Source: Segatella maculosa DSM 19339 = JCM 15638
GTDB lineage: Bacteria > Bacteroidota > Bacteroidia > Bacteroidales > Bacteroidaceae
Reading direction: 5' to 3'
DNA: 42,209 nucleotides
Assembly: GCF_000382385.1 (NCBI RefSeq)
Contig: NZ_KB908339.1
Location: 1 to 42,209 of the forward strand
The translations under genes and the position numbers were made by a program. The notes beneath the pieces were generated by a model. That model was not told the DNA's origin. It made no database searches and worked only from the letters and a program-made list of their open reading frames with translations. The stretch's first letter is position 1, and every line of letters begins with the position of its first letter. Shown piece by piece: positions 14,307 through 21,507 of this stretch.

Positions 14307-15899
14307 CTACAGCGTGAGGCTTACACCTGCATCTATCATGCTGCGCGACGTGTTCTTATACCACGCGGAATAGCGGTTGTTGCCCATATAAAACGTGTTC
14401 AGGGCCTGCGCATACAGCGTGACCCACGTCGGTGTGCCATACATGCTGACGGGAATATCAATGGCAAGGCGTGCCTTAAAACCGGTCTGTGAGGCTGTGG
14501 CATATTCAAACATGGGCTTGGAATAGCTGTCCACGAGTTTATCGCGCACCGAGTTATAGGTGGGATCGCCCAATCCTGTGGCATAACATACGCCCAACGT
14601 GGCCGCAATCCTGCTGTTGTTCCATTTCCATCGCTTTGTGAAATCGGCCTCCGCATGCAGCATACTGTACTTCTGCTTATAGCTTTCGGCCTCGTAATGC
14701 GTGGTTTCCTGCGTGGAAACTCCGCTTTTAAAAATGGCTGTCCACGCGGAACAGTCTGTTCCCTTGCGTTCATCTAACCGATATTCCAAGCCGGCCTGCG
14801 TATAAACGGAGCGGTGCACCTTCGATTTGTTCAGCACTTCATAGTAGGTTCTATTAGCATGTTCCGTGTCTACCCGCTTCACCTGATCATACCAGAAGCC
14901 GTTATCGGTAGCCAAGGCGGCACGCAAAATGAACTGATGCCAAAGGCTTGTGCCCGTGCGGAACGTCAACCGATCGTAGAAATCGAGATGCGTGGCGTCA
15001 TAATCACCGCCTTTATAGGTATAGGACGCACCTCCATCTTCGGCCATTTCACGGTTCTCTGCCATGCGCACTTCGAGCATATTGCCGAAAGCGTCACCTT
15101 TTGTGTAGTGCCATTGCAGCGAACCGGCAAAGCGAGTTCCGCGATAATTCCGCGTATAATTTGCATTACCGCCCGAGGTAAACTGCACATAATCTCCCAT
15201 TCCCCGCATCAGGAAATACACATTGTTCACCAAATTGTTCATCACGGTGTGTGAGATGTCCGACCGATAGACGTCAATGTGCCCGGCAACCCCTATGCGG
15301 TTGTGCCCGTTCAGCTGTCGGATAACGCCCGGAACGACCTCGAAATGCATGGCATTGGTCTTCGGTCGAGGGTCTGTTTGGTCGGAAAGCGCAACCGTCG
15401 TGAACCGGAATTTCAACGCAGCCACAAGCTTTTCCGACAACTGAAGGGCTGCTGCAGCATGCATACCAAACTGTTCGCGGTTCACATCGCTTGCCACAGA
15501 GTCGGCCAAGACGAACGGATTGCGGTCGGAGAGCAGCGCGGTATTGTTCCAACGGTGGTCATAACCCTTCGCATTCAGGTAGACGATGTTGCCCGAAAGG
15601 CTTAACCTGCCGATACGCTTCAACCCGAAGATATCCACCGAGAGGGCGTTGTCGCGCCGAGATTCATCTATGGCATGGAAGCCACCGCGCAAGAATTGGG
15701 TGTTCACCGTGGCGCGGGTGAGCGTGTGAATGGTGTTGAACGACAGCGCAGCCGGGTTCGATGTACCCGCAAAAGCATTGTCAAGGAAGTTGATTTCCTT
15801 GGCATCGGGGCGGTCGGCAAGCGATGTTCCGCCTGCTGGTTGGGCATGGACGGCACACGTCATCGCACAGAATAAGGCAAAGCATACGGGTTTTCTCAT
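14307..15899 (-). CDS. DUF6850-type outer-membrane beta-barrel protein
   Basis: A 530-residue protein with a signal peptide (about 1-19, ending VHAQ). FLDNAFAGTSNPAALSF follows, then many alternating aromatic/polar strands (e.g. YVQFTSGGNANYTRNYRGT, RFAGSLQWHYTKGDAF), and it ends in a strand with a terminal hydrophobic residue (SRSMIDAGVSLTL). This is the pattern of a medium-size outer-membrane barrel, and I believe it is the DUF6850 family, found next to DUF4876 proteins and TonB receptors in Bacteroidales. Its molecular role is unknown. It lies between the DUF4876 lipoprotein gene (144 bp upstream, with a palindromic array in the gap) and the C25-like peptidase gene (23 bp downstream). Confidence 0.75.
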   Translation of the reverse strand: MRKPVCFALFCAMTCAVHAQPAGGTSLADRPDAKEINFLDNAFAGTSNPAALSFNTIHTLTRATVNTQFLRGGFHAIDESRRDNALSVDIFGLKRIGRLSLSGNIVYLNAKGYDHRWNNTALLSDRNPFVLADSVASDVNREQFGMHAAAALQLSEKLVAALKFRFTTVALSDQTDPRPKTNAMHFEVVPGVIRQLNGHNRIGVAGHIDVYRSDISHTVMNNLVNNVYFLMRGMGDYVQFTSGGNANYTRNYRGTRFAGSLQWHYTKGDAFGNMLEVRMAENREMAEDGGASYTYKGGDYDATHLDFYDRLTFRTGTSLWHQFILRAALATDNGFWYDQVKRVDTEHANRTYYEVLNKSKVHRSVYTQAGLEYRLDERKGTDCSAWTAIFKSGVSTQETTHYEAESYKQKYSMLHAEADFTKRWKWNNSRIAATLGVCYATGLGDPTYNSVRDKLVDSYSKPMFEYATASQTGFKARLAIDIPVSMYGTPTWVTLYAQALNTFYMGNNRYSAWYKNTSRSMIDAGVSLTL

Positions 15900-15923
15900 G
15901 ATGCGTCAGTGATTGAGAAGTTG

Positions 15924-16033
15924 AAACATCCCCCTCTCGTTTCATTCAGAGGGGGATCTCATTGCGCTGAGAGGGGGATCTCACGCACGTGAGACCCGGG
16001 TCTCAGCGACGTGAGAGGGGGATGTGCCGGTTC
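15924..16033. repeat. 22-bp periodic palindrome array inside the operon
   Basis: Five steps of 22 bp (15924, 15946, 15968, 15990, 16012). The clearest units have the form TGAGA-N6-TCTCA-N6, where N6 in the palindrome is GGGGGA or CCCGGG and the linker is CGCACG, GCGACG or TTGCGC. Each unit can form a small hairpin. The array lies in the gap between the DUF4876 and DUF6850 genes. It may terminate, attenuate or protect the operon transcript. The TGAGA/TCTCA words and the period recall the arrays at 9743 and 20504, but the spacing of the words within the unit differs. Confidence 0.75.
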
Positions 16034-16043
16034 AGACACATTG

Positions 16044-17231
16044 TTATTTGTCTACGGCCGTCGGCGTAACGCCCGGTGTAAGGGGCTGATTGTTCAAGAA
16101 ATCATTGGCCGAGTTGTTCGTGTCTTGGTAATATGGGCGGCCGTTTACAATCTTCGTGACCTTGCGGCGCACGCATTTTCCCTCCCAAGCCTTGCTGGCC
16201 AGCACGCCTTGTGCATCGTCTTTCGGCAGGAATGTGCCATAATGTTCGGTGCTTTTTTCATTCCAAATATCAACGGCATCAAGCACATATTTGCTCGGAA
16301 TCATCAGATACTCCATCTTTGCGCCCGGGTTACCCGGTTCGGTCATCACGTTCTTCTTGTCTGCGGCATAAGCTTCAGGTGTCATTCCCTTAGGAAGGCG
16401 TGCCAAGAGATAAGCGCGACCCATGACACCCAGCCCGAAAGCTTTCATATAAGGATTGTTCTTGAAGATGACGTTCAGATTCTCTGCCGGGTAATCGACC
16501 TCTCCATTTGCATAAGAAAGATAGACCTCCCAATCGGCTTTCGACAAATCGGGGCAGTTTTCGGACTTGGCAAGAGGCTTATGATCGGTGGCATCATTCG
16601 CAATCACAATGCTTTGGCCCGGCTTCAAGGGATAATCATGGCCCGATCCGGGGAAAGCCAGCACCTGACCTTGGCCACTTGCGTAGAGATCTTCATAGCC
16701 ATTGGCCTGCCAAGCGTTCTTTCCTTTCTGTTGACCGTACGGGGCAGAGAGAATCAATCCGTCGAGATATTGCACCTCATCGCTATTATTTACGATTTCA
16801 AAATAGCTGTCTTTCATGTAATACATCTTCCCACCAGTAGTGAAGATAGACTTGAACACGAGCGGTGAACGCACGATTTTGTTGAGCGAAATGTTCACCG
16901 TAGCGGCCCCGAACAGGCTGGCATTGGCAGCACCCTGCGCGTAGGCAGCGGCCTCATCCTTCACTTTTCCGGTCACGATGAAGTTATATTGCCCCTGAAC
17001 GAAGGTGATGGTGGTGTCGGCTTTCACGTCAATGGTGTCGCGAAGGCCCTTGTCGTTGGTCACGATGAGCTTCATGTCGGAGAGGTTGCTCCACGACATA
17101 CCGTCGTTCATCATGAACTTCACGGTCATCGGATAGTTCTTTACAGTTTCTTTATCGTCGCTGCTGCACGATGAGAACAAGGCTGCGCTTCCCAAAAGGA
17201 GGGCTGCCAGGAGTTTACTTGTTGTTTTCAT
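16044..17231 (-). CDS. DUF4876 domain lipoprotein
   Basis: From the ATG at 17231 this is a 395-residue protein beginning MKTTSKLLAALLLGSAALF and reaching the lipobox Cys of SSCSSDD, so it is a lipoprotein. An N-terminal Ig/fimbria-like region (about 30-120) includes VTNDKGLRDTIDVKAD and INLS-type strands. A larger domain follows with SYFEIVNNSDEVQYLDGLIL, a lamin-tail-like start, and FPGSGHDYPLKPGQSIVIAND. These match the DUF4876 family. A TTG at 17266 would add 12 residues but is less likely. It follows the TonB receptor gene by 55 bp and may be the surface ligand-binding partner of that receptor, by analogy with SusD or HmuY arrangements (inference). Confidence 0.78.
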   Translation of the reverse strand: MKTTSKLLAALLLGSAALFSSCSSDDKETVKNYPMTVKFMMNDGMSWSNLSDMKLIVTNDKGLRDTIDVKADTTITFVQGQYNFIVTGKVKDEAAAYAQGAANASLFGAATVNISLNKIVRSPLVFKSIFTTGGKMYYMKDSYFEIVNNSDEVQYLDGLILSAPYGQQKGKNAWQANGYEDLYASGQGQVLAFPGSGHDYPLKPGQSIVIANDATDHKPLAKSENCPDLSKADWEVYLSYANGEVDYPAENLNVIFKNNPYMKAFGLGVMGRAYLLARLPKGMTPEAYAADKKNVMTEPGNPGAKMEYLMIPSKYVLDAVDIWNEKSTEHYGTFLPKDDAQGVLASKAWEGKCVRRKVTKIVNGRPYYQDTNNSANDFLNNQPLTPGVTPTAVDK

Positions 17232-17286
17232 TTTATTTGTGTTTGGTTTGTTATGTTGCTGATTCAATCATTACGCGTGCATTGTT

Positions 17287-20130
17287 TTAGAACTTGAGCT
17301 TGATTTCTGCCCCGAAATAGGTGTCGGGGTGTAGTTGACTCTTGCCTTGCGTGTTGGAATTGATATGATATTTACGTATGTTTAGAAAGTTATTGGCCAT
17401 GAACGAGAGCTCGGCAAGGCTGCCTAACTCCTTGGTGAAGCGGAAATTGAACATCACCCACGGCTTGACGGTGTCGGCACGGAAGCCATAAAGCAGGTAT
17501 CGGTCGGCCAACAAGCGATAGCGATTGTCGTCTTCAAAGGCCCGTTGCCAGTCGGTCCACTGCCCTTGTCGGTCGTAGAAACCCAACGGCGACACCACGT
17601 AATGCGTGCCATCCGACGAAAGATGATAGCGAGGGTTGCCGTGATTGTCTTCATAAACAAGGTGGGATCGCTCGTACCACACCACTTGCAGCGTGGTCGT
17701 GAATATCATTTTGACTTCGGGAATATGTGTAATGAAGCGGAAGTTCGTGTTCACACGGTCTTCCACCGAGCCTTTTCCGGCCGGTAACACCGAGACATAA
17801 TCGAACGTCTTGTTGATGAAATTGAGTTTGGTGCACTCTTCTTTGCGCTCGATATGGAACCATGCACCGTCCAAATTGAGCGAAGTGCGTAGCGGAGCAA
17901 AGGTTCCGAAGTCCCAAGAATACTCTATTCCCCACTTGTCCGAGCGACTGTTGTTGGCCGGTCTTCCCCATCTCACCATTTCATTGCCGGGCGTAATGGT
18001 GGCCGTGTGGGTCGTTCCACCGTACTCATAGCGCACGGTACCATCAGTATAGCTTAGCTTTGAGGCTCCTACGGGCACGTTATAGATGTTATAGTTGAGC
18101 CATTCCAGCTGGCCGTTGAAGCCATATTCATGGCGATGACGCTCACGGAAGAACGTCACATAGCCTTTCATCTTTCCGATGCGCGCGTTCATTCCCAGCT
18201 CCCATTTGGTGCTTCGCGTCGGACGTAGGTCGGGGTTCTGCGTGTCGGCAATCACCTTGGTGGTCATAATGGCCAATGATGAACCGGGATCCGAGCCCCC
18301 CATGTAGCTCAGACTGTTGCTATCGAAGTAAGCTTTGTTGGGATAAAGGTAGAGCAATGTGGGCATCTTGTTGGAAATACCAAAGCCTCCGCTCACGGCG
18401 AGCTTGTCAAAAAGCCCGTTATTTTGCTTGGTAAGGAACGTATATTCCATGTTCATGCGCGGTTCGGCCACGAAGATAGCCGGCCGATGGGCCTTGCTCT
18501 CGTTCAGAAAAAGATTACTGATGCGCAGGCCGGCAGCAAATTGTAGCGTGCTCACACCGATATGCAAGGTCGCATTATCCTCCACAAAAGCCGACAACGA
18601 CTGCAAGGCGGGAATGTCACGATAGGACCTTGGGCGCAGTGTTTGGGCTCCACCGGCCTGCGGCGGATTGTTGATATCGAAGGTGAGTCCGCGCCCTTCG
18701 TTGCCATCGAGGCGATATTCAAGGCCGAGTTTCACGTTGGTGAAGTCGCGATTGCCAAGCTGTATGTATTTATTGGTCTTGACTTGCGCATAGAGGTTAT
18801 AAGGAATGCCCTCTATACGGTAGTCACTGTAATAGGCTTTTGTGAGGAAACGGGCCGGCGCTTCGCCGTTGGTTGTGCTGTTGGTGACCACACCATCGGG
18901 ATTTTCTATCAGGTCGTGATGGGTATCAAGCATGCGGGCAAGCTGTCCGGAAAGGTCATACGTCAGGACAGGAAAGAAGCCGTTCAACCGCACACTGCCC
19001 CGAACAGCCAGTCTGCCGCCCGTATTTTCGTTCTTATAGTTCAGGTCCAACTGCTGCAACTGCGGGTCTTTGCGATAGCTGTTGACGTTGCTGTAGAACG
19101 AAGCATTCACGTTGAACGTAATCGGATGGGCTGAGTTTTTGTTGAAAATATTGGAATAAGCGGTCGAAGCCGTAATGCGGTCGTAACCTTGATACCGCAG
19201 CCTGATGTCGGAATAAGACTGCGACCAGTCTACACCCACATTGAGCGTACCGCCCTGTGCAAGCTTGAAACCCTTGCCTACGTAGGCCAATTTGGAAAAA
19301 GGATCGGCTTTCAGCTTCACTTCTAACGGACTATAGCCTGCCTTGGTCTTGATGATGACCACGCCAGATGTAAGGTTTCCGTATTCCACACTGGGAATTC
19401 CGCGTATCACCTCCACCGACTCAATGTTGTCGGCTCCCATGGTTCGCAGGTCTGAACCACGTCCGGCAGTGTTCTGCTTGTTCATTCCGTCTTCCCCCTT
19501 GCTCAACTTTTCCCCGCTTTTCGAGGTAGACAATACCTGAAGGTTGGCATCGTTGCTCACCGGTATACCGTCGAGAATAACGGCAGTGCCCAAGGCATTG
19601 GCCGCGTTTTCGTCTATTTCACGGATATTGGCCTGTGCCAAGTTGTTCAAAGTGGGGTTCACGGTGAGCGCACCGGGCAGCAATTGCAACATATCGGCAA
19701 CGCTCTTGGGCTGGATATGGCGTATGGCATCCTGCCCAATGACCGACTTCGAGCCCATTGCCTGCTGATTTGCGGTGACCGTAACCTCCCTCAATGTGAG
19801 CGTCAACGGCTTCAATCGAACGACGAGTCGGTCGGTTCCGTCAGCCTTGACGGTTGTCTTTCCGCGCATTTCCTCAAAGCCCAAGCACGAAACACGGTAT
19901 TCATACTCGCCCGTTTTGACGTTCGTGAAGTTGAAATTTCCCTGCGCATCGGACATGGCAATCAGCGAATTGTTCAGCACAACAGATGCCGTTTCCACCG
20001 GATTGCCCTTCGTGTCGGTCACAACACCACGAAGCCCGTTTGTTGTTTGGGCATGAATCAAGGGGCAAAAAAAGAAGGCCACCGTCACGATTCGTAATAT
20101 CTTCCGAAGCAGTCCGTCCCTTTTCGTCAT
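17287..20130 (-). CDS. TonB-dependent outer-membrane receptor
   Basis: A 947-residue receptor: signal peptide about 1-28; carboxypeptidase-regulatory-like domain about 32-110 (LRGVVTDTKGNPVETASVVL, then ANFNFTNV-like strands and GEYEYRVSCLGF); plug about 115-270 with VTVTANQQAMGSKSV, SVADMLQLLPGAL and IESVEVIRGIPSVEYGNLTSG; then a barrel ending in DTYFGAEIKLKF with the expected C-terminal aromatic. The size is that of haem, siderophore or peptide receptors rather than SusC. No N-terminal sigma-signalling extension is seen. It is the first gene of the six-gene operon and has a -7 element at 20186-20193. The ligand cannot be read from sequence; the HmuY-like lipoprotein in the operon points to haem or a haem protein. 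Confidence 0.92.
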   Translation of the reverse strand: MTKRDGLLRKILRIVTVAFFFCPLIHAQTTNGLRGVVTDTKGNPVETASVVLNNSLIAMSDAQGNFNFTNVKTGEYEYRVSCLGFEEMRGKTTVKADGTDRLVVRLKPLTLTLREVTVTANQQAMGSKSVIGQDAIRHIQPKSVADMLQLLPGALTVNPTLNNLAQANIREIDENAANALGTAVILDGIPVSNDANLQVLSTSKSGEKLSKGEDGMNKQNTAGRGSDLRTMGADNIESVEVIRGIPSVEYGNLTSGVVIIKTKAGYSPLEVKLKADPFSKLAYVGKGFKLAQGGTLNVGVDWSQSYSDIRLRYQGYDRITASTAYSNIFNKNSAHPITFNVNASFYSNVNSYRKDPQLQQLDLNYKNENTGGRLAVRGSVRLNGFFPVLTYDLSGQLARMLDTHHDLIENPDGVVTNSTTNGEAPARFLTKAYYSDYRIEGIPYNLYAQVKTNKYIQLGNRDFTNVKLGLEYRLDGNEGRGLTFDINNPPQAGGAQTLRPRSYRDIPALQSLSAFVEDNATLHIGVSTLQFAAGLRISNLFLNESKAHRPAIFVAEPRMNMEYTFLTKQNNGLFDKLAVSGGFGISNKMPTLLYLYPNKAYFDSNSLSYMGGSDPGSSLAIMTTKVIADTQNPDLRPTRSTKWELGMNARIGKMKGYVTFFRERHRHEYGFNGQLEWLNYNIYNVPVGASKLSYTDGTVRYEYGGTTHTATITPGNEMVRWGRPANNSRSDKWGIEYSWDFGTFAPLRTSLNLDGAWFHIERKEECTKLNFINKTFDYVSVLPAGKGSVEDRVNTNFRFITHIPEVKMIFTTTLQVVWYERSHLVYEDNHGNPRYHLSSDGTHYVVSPLGFYDRQGQWTDWQRAFEDDNRYRLLADRYLLYGFRADTVKPWVMFNFRFTKELGSLAELSFMANNFLNIRKYHINSNTQGKSQLHPDTYFGAEIKLKF

Positions 20131-20185
20131 ATCTCTCTCTGAATAAAGCTGTAAACCGATTTGATTAAAAGTATTTCATTTGCTG

Positions 20186-20193
20186 CAAAGATA
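20186..20193 (-). promoter_or_regulatory. -7 element of the receptor-protease operon
   Basis: CAAAGATA on the plus strand reads TATCTTTG on the minus strand, matching TAnnTTTG. It lies about 55 bp before the receptor ATG. No clear -33 TTTG is visible at the usual spacing, which would suit a promoter that needs an activator. I could not identify a Fur-type box by eye. Confidence 0.55.
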
Positions 20194-20275
20194 GGACAAA
20201 CCTCATGATGTCGCAATACCTAAATATGGGTATTCCATGGCGATTTCCATGGCCAAGAGTTGTTTTTTGTATGGA

Positions 20276-20493
20276 GGAAGCCTCCCCCGGCCCCTCCGAA
20301 GGAGGGGAGAACAAGCTTGCAGGCCTCGGTATGTAGGGACGCACGGCTCGTGCGTCCGCTCCGTTTGATGCAACAAGAATGGAATATACTTGGTTTCATG
20401 AGCGTGTTTGAGTGGACGCACGAGCCGTACGTCCCTACATTCTCCGCATGGGAAGCCTCCCCCGGCCCCTCCAAAGGAGGGGAGAATGAGCTT
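20276..20493. repeat. Mosaic of two repeat families
   Basis: Two direct copies of the CCTCCCCCGGCCCCTCC element (20276-20318 and 20452-20493, each followed by a GGAGGGGAGAA stretch and AGCTTG) flank an inverted pair of ATGTAGGGACGCACGG hairpins (20331-20360 and 20412-20441). Nothing is coded between the receptor promoter and the DUF417 gene (20194-20642) except these repeats and the 22-bp array that follows. Confidence 0.75.
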
Positions 20494-20503
20494 GTGGAAA
20501 ATC

Positions 20504-20613
20504 GTTCTCAACTATATTGCAAACTAATCTCAGCCATATTGCGCGCTAAAATGGGTGAGATTGCACGGCAAAATGGCTGAGATTAGTTCGTAATATGGCT
20601 GATGTAACGGGTG
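20504..20613. repeat. 22-bp periodic array, copy 3, with internal flip
   Basis: Five units start at 20504, 20526, 20548, 20570 and 20592. The first two read in the CTCAGCCATATTGC sense and the last three in the opposite ATGGCTGAGATT sense. The 22-bp step is kept exactly across the flip. The array lies just before the hairpin at 20611. Confidence 0.78.
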
Positions 20614-20641
20614 GACGCACGCGGGGTGCGTCCGCCGCGGG
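20611..20641 (-). terminator. Hairpin after the DUF417 gene
   Basis: GGACGCACG (from 20613) and CGTGCGTCC-like GTGCGTCC (to 20633) form a stem around GCGGG, directly downstream of the DUF417 stop at 20643-20645. It is a degenerate single copy of the hairpin in the GCATGTAGGG modules. A T-tract is lacking, so terminator activity is a guess. Confidence 0.35.
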
Positions 20642-20642
20642 G

Positions 20643-21224
20643 TTATTTCTTCTTCAAAATGCGCTGGGCACAATCGGCCAACACAACCACTGCGCCTGCG
20701 AGGATAGCCGTGTCTTTGATAACCAAGCGGCCTGCGCCTGTCAATAACGGGAAACCATGCTCGCCACTGCCCAAATCAGGCACCCAACACTCGGGCGTTG
20801 TGACGAGAAAAGAGAGCGTACCGAAGGTCATCAATATGACAAGTCCCGACCCGACAAAGCCTATTTTGGGGAACCAAATGCCCAAGAGGGTCAAGATGCC
20901 GAATGACATGATGAGCAAACCCAAGCCATGCGAGAAGCCATACGTATTGTTCTCTTGGTGCCACTCATGCTTCACTTTGTCGAATTCGCCTTCTTTCAGT
21001 TTGTAATCCTTGTACTCGGGTGCCTCTTTCTCATAGAAGAAGCTCATAAACGGACTGTTGGCTACGAACGGAACGATGCCTTCGGCCTCATAGTTCCAGA
21101 ACTTCAGACCGCCAATCCAAATGAAAATAATGAAGATTGCGACGCGAATCAAATGGACGCCAAGGCCCTTCAGTGAGGCCGAAACATTGAGAACGGCCTG
21201 CAGCAACGATGTTATTTTTTCCAT
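20643..21224 (-). CDS. DUF417 (YkgB/RclC-like) inner-membrane protein
   Basis: A 193-residue protein with four hydrophobic segments: about 23-43 (HLIRVAIFIIFIWIGGLKF), 95-115 (FSHGLGLLIMSFGILTLLG), 120-145 (GFVGSGLVILMTFGTLSFLV) and 168-187 (IKDTAILAGAVVVLADC). WIGGLKFWNYEAEGIVPFVANSPFMSF is a strong mark of the DUF417 family; SPEFxxPD-like TTPECWVPDLG and the GRLVIKD segment also fit. E. coli RclC of this family takes part in resistance to reactive chlorine, but the activity is undefined. The loop at about 65-92 is longer and more charged than in short members. It is divergent from topA and has a -7 element at 21301-21308. Confidence 0.85.
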   Translation of the reverse strand: MEKITSLLQAVLNVSASLKGLGVHLIRVAIFIIFIWIGGLKFWNYEAEGIVPFVANSPFMSFFYEKEAPEYKDYKLKEGEFDKVKHEWHQENNTYGFSHGLGLLIMSFGILTLLGIWFPKIGFVGSGLVILMTFGTLSFLVTTPECWVPDLGSGEHGFPLLTGAGRLVIKDTAILAGAVVVLADCAQRILKKK

Positions 21225-21300
21225 CTTTCAATAAAATTTATTCGTTAATAATGTTATGATGAATTACTGTCTCGCTATCCTAAACTTTGAAACAGCGGTG

Positions 21301-21308
21301 CAAATATA
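21301..21308 (-). promoter_or_regulatory. -7 element of the DUF417 gene
   Basis: CAAATATA on the plus strand reads TATATTTG on the minus strand, about 77 bp before the ATG at 21224. A CAAA 13 bp further out is too close for a -33 box. Confidence 0.5.
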
Positions 21309-21471
21309 GGGAATAAATTCCAAACGAACGCCTGCGGCATGCAATAAAGATGAAAAATGCCACAAACGTGGTAGGAAATTCCCTTTGTGTGATAAGCCCA
21401 TCCGGCAAAAACAATTTCTTAAAAAAGTAGAAAAAAACGCATATAATAAGGTGGGACGTGAAAGTTTTCAT

Positions 21472-21479
21472 TATTTTTG
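21472..21479 (+). promoter_or_regulatory. -7 element of topA
   Basis: TATTTTTG matches TAnnTTTG and lies 28 bp before the topA ATG at 21508. AAGGAG at 21501-21506 is unusually close to the start codon (one base between). Confidence 0.5.
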
Positions 21480-21507
21480 CGCCCTTGGATAAAAGTTCAT
21501 AAGGAGT

